Assembly: GCA_024663395.1 (NCBI GenBank)
Contig: JANFAH010000038.1
Span: 248,001-312,000 of the forward strand
DNA from: Pisolithus tinctorius
Taxonomy: Eukaryota > Basidiomycota > Agaricomycetes > Boletales > Pisolithaceae
DNA length: 64,000 nt
Reading direction: 5' to 3'
The notes beneath the pieces were generated by a model. The model worked only from the letters and a program-made list of their open reading frames with translations. It made no database searches and had not been told where the DNA came from. Positions 56,785 to 64,000 of the stretch are shown here, piece after piece. The first letter of the stretch is position 1; every line of letters begins with the position of its first letter. A program made the translations under genes and the position numbers.

Positions 56785-59700
56785 GTTACTGAGCTCAAAA
56801 GCTCAAAGGTCAGTTTTGATTTTGGAACATTTTACTTACATCTGCCCTACTCTAGGGAAGCCAGATATCTACAACAGACAATGATTGCAATACAAGGAAC
56901 GACGACAGCAATGATGATGGCACTGAGTGTGGATCAACGGCCAGGCAAGATCGGATGTGCCGTTCTATGGAGACAAGGCACGAGGAGTGCAGGCGTTGAG
57001 CTCAACAGCTCATGGGTTCATTTTGATTTCGAGATGTTTTACTTATGACTATGTTACTCTAGGGAAGCCGGAGATCTACGATGAACAGCAACTGTGGCAC
57101 AAAGAATGACGACAATGACAACACTCAGCGTGGATCGATGGATGTGTGAAGATAGAACAGCCGTTCTATACAGACGAAGTGTGAGGAATGCAGATATTGA
57201 GCTCAATGGCTCAGAGGTTTGCTTTGATTTTGGAACTATATACTTATGTCTATTCTACACTAGGGAGAGCTGGTACATGCGGCGAAGAGTGACTGACATC
57301 TGGGTGATCACGATACAAGAAATGATGAGGACAGCATTTGGTGCAGATCGACGGCTGTGCAGGGAGAGAAGAGCCATTCTATGGAGACAAGGCGCAAGGA
57401 GCACAGGTTCTGGGCTCGACGGAGCAAAGGTTTGTTATGATTGCAGTACGTTTTACTTACATCTGTTCTACTCTAGGGAAAATGACTGTATACAACGACA
57501 TGTGAGCAACATTCAGGCGGCTGCAGTGCAAAGAACGACGATGACATCGACACTCGATGCAGATCGACGGCCATGTGATGCTAGAGTGGCGGTACGGTGG
57601 ATACGAGGCGCAGTGGATACAAACGATGAGCTCGGAAGCTCAAGGTTTCACGTTTGTTTCAGGATGTTTTACTTACGCTGTCATTATTCTAGGGAAAATG
57701 GACAACTACATCGAACAGTGATTGAGATGCAAGAGTTTACAATGATCTATGAGAAAATGTCACGTGGATGTACAGCAGGATTAGCATGGTGGCTACAGCT
57801 CTGTCTACTGCAGCAATCCTTGAAGATATGGGATCCAATGAGCATAGATACTGAGCGTAACAGCTCAGGTTATTGTTTCAGTTTCGTGACTTTATACTTA
57901 CAGCTACATTATTCTAGAGTAGATGATGATTCAGAAGATGGGACACATCGAGTTACAGTGTGACAGACTCATATACTGGAACTACTGCAAATATCAGTGT
58001 GACAGCAAATTTTGGGATTGCAGCGAGACACATGGGAGGTGAGGAGTGTCGAATCCATGCTGAGTGGGCTCAAAGGCCCAAAGGTCAGTTTTTTCTTTCG
58101 AGTGCTCTACTTACAGCTACGTCGTCTTAGGGGATATGGGTTTTTACAAGGTATTAAGGAATCTACAACAAACTATGATCGAAGTATGGCAAGACAAGCA
58201 TGTCGACTACAGTTCAAACTACAACAGCGGTCATCCAGGATGCAAGAGCTGGCGGGCATGGATACCAAGCGCCACCACCTGAGTTTCTGTTTTAGATGCA
58301 CGACCTTTTACTTATGGTTACACTGTTCTAGGGTAGACGATGGCTTCGAAGATAGAATGCATCAATTTACAGCGTGACAAGTACGATGGCCACGAAGTGC
58401 CACAAGAAACAAGCTCAAAGCGACCCTTTGGACTCACGTGCAAGACTTAATTTGAATAGCAACACAAGGGCGAAGTTTGAAGTCATGACAGGATATGCAA
58501 CATGCAAGAAGTATTGAGACTACACCGAGTGGGCTCAAAGGCCCAAGTTTTGTTGTTTTCTTTCAAGCATTTCACTTACAGCTGCAGCATTTTAGGGAAC
58601 ACAAGTTTTTACAGAGTGTCAATGAATCTTCGAGCAACAGCGCACCTACAGTACGAAGGCTCACATCAAGACCAATGACCAAGTCCCTTCAAGAAGAAGA
58701 TGCCTACCAGATCAATGATCGAAGTGGTTTCATAGGGCAATGTATCATCGGACAGTTAACGAGGGGAGACGCCATTTCCGTGTTGGATATTGTGCAGAGA
58801 CATCATGATGTCCTGTTTTATTCGGGGGACACCACAGACGATTGGGACATGTTGGATATATTGGAGAGATTGGGCATTACATATATCATACAGAATGCCT
58901 TGCTACAGCGAGGCGTGAGAGACCCCTCCGTCTACTACAAGGCCAACGTCGAAGACACTTGGGTTGTCGTCGGTGCAGCTATCATGGCTGGCATCTGTGG
59001 GCTTGTCTACACAAGTTCCGCAAGCATCGTATTTGATGGCACTGATGTCATGAATGTCAACGAACAAGTGCCCTATCTGGAGAAGCCATTCGACACGTAT
59101 AATGGTTCCAAAGCCCAGGGAGAGAAGATCATGCTAGAGGCAAATGGAAAGGATGGGCTGTTGACCATCGCGTTACGCCCTGCAGGAGTGTTCAGGCCCA
59201 GAGGCTGCCAGATAGGTGGCAGCAGAAGTCTGTTTGATTGTACCTACGATGGGAACATCACGCGCATGATCCTACTTGCAGGGGATGAACTCGTTCCTCC
59301 TCCCTCTTACTCCTCTACCATGTCGAGCGAACCCAGACTAGACCCTGAGGGCACGACAGCGAAGCTCAATGAATCTCTACACTGTGTTCTCCCTGCCATA
59401 TGTGCCACAACTGAATATCACCGCTTGACACAGACACTTGGTCCCTATGTCACACCACCACCCAATGCTGAATCCATCCTATCTGCGCACAACACCCCAT
59501 TTGATCCATGTGAACCTACAGGCTTCGTTGTCCATTCTCGAGCCGATGAGCAAGCGTCCTTTGTCACAAGTGGAGAACCGATATATATCTTAGAAGCTAC
59601 AGAACTATTTGATGAGTGCGAGCGATGGCTGTCAAGCCCAAAGATACAAGATACATACATGCAACTGCGGAAGGTGATAGGAGTATGAGTGATGGTATCA

Positions 59701-61095
59701 CGGGTCGTGGTTAAGCAATGGTCATTTGAAGCAACAGAGGAATCTCGATGGAGGAGAGGCATAGGGGATTCACGTGCTGAGCCCAACAGCTTGGGTTTCC
59801 ATTTTGATCTTAGAGTGTTTTGCTTACATTCTCGTTATTATAGGAAAAACGGATATCTATGACAGATGGCAACCGCAATTCAAGGGTCTACAAGAGACTA
59901 CAAGCAAAGAATGCATGGACATATGGAGAGACAAGTCTGACGAATACCAATCGGACTACAGCAACAGTCTTTGATGGCAGAAGAAGATGCTCGACATGCG
60001 AGATGCATAGAGGCCATACCAGATGGGCCTGACAGCCTGAATTTTAGTTTCTTCCCTGATGCATTTTGCTTAAAGCTACATTATTCTAGGGCACACGAGG
60101 TCTTAGAAGATGTCAATGAGGCTACTGGCTGCAAAAGGCCTCCAGTACACAATCCCACAGCGGTATACAAGGAGAAACAACAAGTCGAAGAGTTGAAGCA
60201 ACATGGTGCAATCTGGCGGTGTTACTACGAGTGGGGTGAGAAGGCAAAGTATGAAAACAAGGGACCAGTTCAATGGGGGTTGAGGCAAGCTTGACATTCA
60301 CCGAAACCACCTGACAAGGAACTTCGAGGTATCACACATCGAACCCAACAGCCTACAGGCGAGTTATGTACTGCAGCGCTGCATTTCAACACTGAGGGAC
60401 AGTGTTTCGAACCGGGAGAAGTCCCCCATTGGAGGGACAGTGGGAAGGCCTTAATTGCTGCATGCAACGATCCAAGTTTTCGTTTTTGTTTCGTGTTAAC
60501 TTACAATCATGTTGTTTCAGAGTACCTGGTGACTATGACCAAAGGCAGTCGCATTTACAAGTACGAAGGTTACATGAAGAGCTAGGAGGTACGAGCAAAG
60601 ACTCAAGTGACCTTAATGCAGTGGTACCAGCCCTCAGCACAGAGGGGTGCACATCGAAGGCAGAGTGTGAAGACCTGGTGGTGAAAGAAGATAGCCACTG
60701 AGTTGTGAAGATGAAGCTCCCCTGTGGAAAGGTTTCGAGGCTAGCATCGAACAAGGAGGGGAAACTCAGGAAGGGGATATACGAAGTCCAGGTACCCTTT
60801 TTAGTTTTGATTCAAACACTTTATACTGCGAAGTACAGGTACTTTAGTGCAAAGGAAAAGGCGATTGATGGGGATGGACGGCTCGAAGCCGTCCATCAGT
60901 ACTTAGCATCAAGACTTCATCTGCCTGACTGCGAGGTTGAAGGCTGACAACCAAAATTGAACAAAATTAGCACCTACACTCATTGGGGTCGAAGACCTAT
61001 CATTGAAGAGGACTTGAGAGTCTGCAGACTAAAGGTGACAGGTTTTATTTTGGTTCAAACATATACTACGTCAGTACCCTTTGGGTCTAGGGTTG
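56785..61095 (+). repeat. Tandem exon-intron array: 14 intron-like modules
   Basis: Modules with GT start, an ACTTA-type branch region and TAG/CAG end lie at 56809-56855, 57016-57062, 57217-57263, 57430-57476, 57645-57692, 57869-57917, 58084-58130, 58283-58331, 58547-58595, 59795-59843, 60047-60089, 60476-60520, 60792-60838 and 61035-61090. The first four are each exactly 47 nt. Spacing is 200-220 bp in the first eight. Between them are similar exon-like segments of about 155-170 nt, often ending in GGGCTCAAAGGCCCAAAG or GAGCTCAACAGCTCA. Their frames are degraded but related peptides recur (GKTDIYDRWQ, MDIWRDKSDEYQSDYSNS). Function unknown. Confidence 0.7.
58495..59688 (+). pseudogene. ERG26: Captured ERG26-like sterol C-3 dehydrogenase (3-beta-HSD family), intronless and altered
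   Basis: A 397-codon frame. The first 50 or so residues come from the array. From about residue 70 it matches the short-chain dehydrogenase fold of ERG26: degraded nucleotide loop NDRSGFIGQ, then SVLDIVQRHHDV, VYTSSASIVFDGTDV, catalytic Tyr202 and Lys206 (YNGSK), and LTIALRPAGVF. About 15 residues expected before SLFDCTYDGNI are missing, and the GxxGxxG loop has lost glycines. ERG26 removes the C-4 carboxyl group while oxidising the C-3 hydroxyl of sterol intermediates at the ER. Lack of introns suggests capture through RNA. The enzyme is probably inactive. It lies in the largest gap of the array, between modules 9 and 10. Confidence 0.78.
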
Positions 61096-61974
61096 AAAAG
61101 GTAGCAAATGAAGATGGGTGACTCAAGGTCGCTTGGCAACACTTCGCAAGGGCTTCGGCCACCAGACAAAATACCAGATGGGGTATGAGAGATCAAGTGC
61201 ATGCACGTGCAGAGAGTCAAGGCTGTTGAAATGGGAATGGGACAGATGGATGAAGTGAAAGTCCCGGTGAGCGTATTGATATAGAGTTTTCTTTAATACA
61301 AGTTTTACTTTGTGTGACATCGCTCAACCGAGTTGTGCCAGCCTCCAGGTGATTCTACTCACCCCGACTTATAATTTCGAGTTCCATTGTTTTTATTGGT
61401 GCTAAATCGTCTTAAGGACGAGCAGTGGTCGAGAGCATATATGCGTATAAGGATAGTAAATACACGACTGAGCAAGAGTTTTTTTATATATAGGAACATA
61501 TGTCTTCAAACTGCCTTGTAAATGGCATATGTCTGCTGTACCAGCCGCAGTGCTGCATTACTGTTTCGCACCGAAACTGTGCCTCGAAGAGCAGTCGTTG
61601 ACTTGCTCTGCACTCGATTTATCACTCACTTGTTCGGTTGCCCAGAGTTTATCTCCGTTGTTGTTTGGTGCGAGGTTTGTGTTTTGAGGGTTGTGTTTGA
61701 GGGCAAGAGGTTTTGAGGACCAAGAGGGTTGTTCTGTGAGGTTGGGAGTGCACCTTGGGAAGGAAGGGGTCATGTTCAAGTGGTGCGAGGTGTTCAAGGG
61801 TGAGGAGTCATGTCTGAAGGGCACAAGGGTAGAGAGCGAAGGATATGCAGTGAAGTCAAGGGCGAGAAGGCGAGAGGTGCAGTGGCAGTGCGAGGGAAGC
61901 AGGCGCGAGGACGAGGATGTTTGCATGAGGAGGAGAGCAACCAAGGACAGTCGAATTCTAAACCACCCCTCAGA

Positions 61975-62440
61975 TGTAGGGAATGAGTTCGAGTTCCCTA
62001 GGAGAAGTGGTCTTGGTCATGAGTTCAGGGGTGGAGAGTTTTCTTTGTTTTATTTCCTTCTTTTGTTTTTGCATTGTACCACTGGACTTAGTGGCGAGCA
62101 GCCGTGTCGCTGACTAAGCGCATGCGCTGTGTTTGCGCGAGTTCAGTTTACCATAACAACAAAGTTCATGTCACAGGCCCTCAGTAGTAGGGTGATTTCA
62201 TCTTGCATTTCAGCAAGTTTTTGAAGTTAGAATTATTACTTTGGGGAGTACCCAAAGGGCCAGGAGGACTGGCAAGAGTTATTGGACAGACACAGCTAAG
62301 TATTCCTTTTCAGTTCGCAATTTTCACCTTTTTACTACACTTCCTTTCTCCAGTGAGAACCTCCCTCTTGGGTTGAGCACTATACTCGCCCATTACTGAT
62401 ATTTACTAATTAAAGGTATGTTCTAAATCCTATTCCTACA
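61975..62440 (+). repeat. LTR-C 3' LTR
   Basis: 466 bp, pair of 54186-54651. No clear polypurine tract precedes it (AACCACCCCTCAGA). Confidence 0.93.
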
Positions 62441-63790
62441 GTGGCATCCCCAGCACCCCCTCAACAGTGGCTTTCCATGGACACCATTCTGGCATGAATC
62501 AGAGCTGATTTGAGTGACCAAGACCTCACAAGCTGCACCTGGGATGTATGTCCCATTAATCAGACTATTGCCAGCCTTCTGCCCATCTGTATTGAGCAGA
62601 TGCAGTATGCTTGGCATCCCCTCAACAGTGGCTGTCCATGGACACCACTCCATCATGAATTGGAGCTAATTTGAGTGACCCAGACCTCACAAGCTGCACC
62701 CTCAGTGTATTTGGCATGAATCAGACTATTGCCAGCCATCTGCCCATCTGAATTGAGTGGATGCTGCATCCTGGGCACCTGCTCAACAGTGGCTTTCCAT
62801 GGACACCATTCTGGCATGGATCAGAGCTGATCTGAGTGACCCAGACCTCACAAGCTGTGCCCTTGGTGTATTTGGCATTAATCAGACAATTGCCAGCCAT
62901 CTGCCAATCCACATTGAGCAGATGCAGCATCCCCAGCACCCCCCAACAGTGGCTTTCCATTGACACCATTCCAGCATGAATCAGATCTGATTTGAGTGAT
63001 GCAGGACTCACAAGCTGCACCCGGGATGTATGTCCCATTAATCGGAGTATTGCCAGCCATCCACCCATCTGTATTGAGTGGATGTGGTATCCTTGGCACC
63101 TGCTCAACAATGGCTTTCCATGGACACCATTCTGGCATGAATTGGAGCTGATTTGAGTGACCCAGACCTCACAAGCTGCACCCAGGATGTATGTCCCATT
63201 AATCAGACTATTGCCAGCCAGGCACCCATCTGTATTGAGCAGATGCAGTATCCCCAGCACCTGCTGAACAGCAGCTTTCCATGCACACCATTCCAGCATG
63301 AATCAGAGCTGATTTCAGTGACCCAGATCTTGCAAGCTGCACCCTGGATGTATTTGGTATTAATCAGACTATTGCCAGCCATCTGCCCATCTGCATTGAG
63401 CAGATGTGGTATCCCCAGCACCTGCTGAAGAGCAGCTTTCCATGCACACCATGTCAGCATGAATGGGAGCTGATTTGAGTGAGCAAGATCCTGCAAGGTG
63501 CACCCTGGATGTATGTGCCATTCATCCAACTGTCCTGAGCCATGCACCCATCTGTATTGAGCAGATGTGGTATCCCTGGCACCCCCTCAACAGCAGCTTT
63601 CTGCAGACACCATTCCCACATGAATTGGAGGTGATTTCAGTGATCCAGATGCAGCAGGCTGCAGCTTGACTGTGTGCTGCATGAATCAAGCTATCACTGG
63701 CCATCCACCTATCTGTTTTGTGTGGATGTCATATCCTCACCACCCACTCAACAGCAGTTTTCCATGCACACCATTCCATCATGAATTGGA
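62441..63790. repeat. About 160-bp satellite, right block (about 8-9 copies)
   Basis: Continuation of 53690-54185. The GAGCAGATGCAG-type motif recurs at about 62596, 62755, 62917, 63077, 63238, 63398, 63561 and 63720. All open frames inside are satellite by-products. The last 200 bases of the window (63790-64000) show no recognisable feature. Confidence 0.87.
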
Positions 63791-64000
63791 TGTGAAGGGC
63801 ATAGTGGTCATAACAAGTGTATTTGCATTTAATTTGATCATCCATGAAGTGTCTGAAAGGCTCAGAAAGACTGGAAAGTATCTTAGCGGCTCAAACAAAA
63901 AAAGTGTTCGCATTTTTGATATATTTGACATGGGCACTTAAAAAGGAACTAGCTTTGAGGATGGTTCTGTACCTAAAACATATCAACAGCTCATTATGTG

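Larger units (their letters stand above)
54186..62440 (+). mobile_element. LTR-C: 8.26-kb non-autonomous LTR retrotransposon with gag-like gene, intron-like array and captured gene
   Basis: 466-bp LTRs at 54186-54651 and 61975-62440, a PBS from 54654, and an interior without RT or integrase. CpG density is much higher than in the satellite it entered. Flanks GCAG and GTGG are not a clean duplication. The element would depend on proteins of another LTR retrotransposon. Confidence 0.87.

Noticed and set aside
62421..63700. Frames of 60-190 codons on the minus strand
   Set aside because: They follow the 160-bp satellite period; proteins are repeats of one another and contain no domain.

Overview
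The window looks like nuclear DNA of a mushroom-forming basidiomycete (Agaricomycetes). Coding regions have 39-57 nt GT...AG introns, the gag and pol genes are of types common in Agaricomycete retroelements, and a fungal ergosterol gene (ERG26-like) is present in copied form. The genus cannot be told from sequence alone. I find no intact single-copy host gene. The window is almost entirely transposons, solo LTRs and satellites, as expected of silenced heterochromatin.

Layout. 1-1880: degenerate repeats. 1881-4832: a pogo-type DNA transposon with 30-bp terminal repeats and TA ends. 5194-6300: an LTR fragment and an inverted-repeat element with an array of TCACRTGA palindromes. 6385-7316: a 21-bp minisatellite. 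7503-21893: a three-layer nest in which a solo LTR (TSD GTACT) is split by a PIF/Harbinger transposon (TSD TAT), itself split by a Ty3/gypsy element (GypA, 1045-bp LTRs). 21899-24863: a decayed LTR-P element with PBS and a 1.83-kb LTR. 24864-33718: a Ty3/gypsy chromovirus (ChrB) with integrase and chromodomain, whose pol is split by two younger solo LTRs (TSDs CACAG and CAATG). 33719-37286: more LTR copies, including a solo LTR (TSD ACCAT) containing a solo LTR-P. 37985-39230: 43-bp minisatellite. 39479-49940: tyrosine-recombinase (DIRS/Ngaro-type) retrotransposon copies, one with split direct repeats and interrupted by a palindrome with 535-bp arms; a tRNA-Phe(GAA)-like sequence lies among them. 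50168-52260: a second pogo-type transposase. 52650-54185 and 62441-63790: 44-bp and about 160-bp satellites. 54186-62440: a non-autonomous LTR element (LTR-C, 466-bp LTRs) carrying a gag-like gene, 14 intron-like modules in tandem, and a captured ERG26-like reading frame.

How it works together. Nearly every premature stop is TGA where arginine CGA is expected, so CpG-to-TpG change appears to be the main inactivating process. Older layers are CpG-poor. Younger insertions (solo LTRs at 27848-29452, GypA, LTR-C, one DIRS copy) keep CpG, so CpG content gives a relative age. Two unrelated gypsy families each carry a convergent antisense gene with a six-cysteine cluster between pol and the 3' LTR. 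The most unusual object is the LTR-C element, with its exon-intron array and captured sterol gene.

All family assignments come from reading motifs in the translated sequence. No database search was possible.
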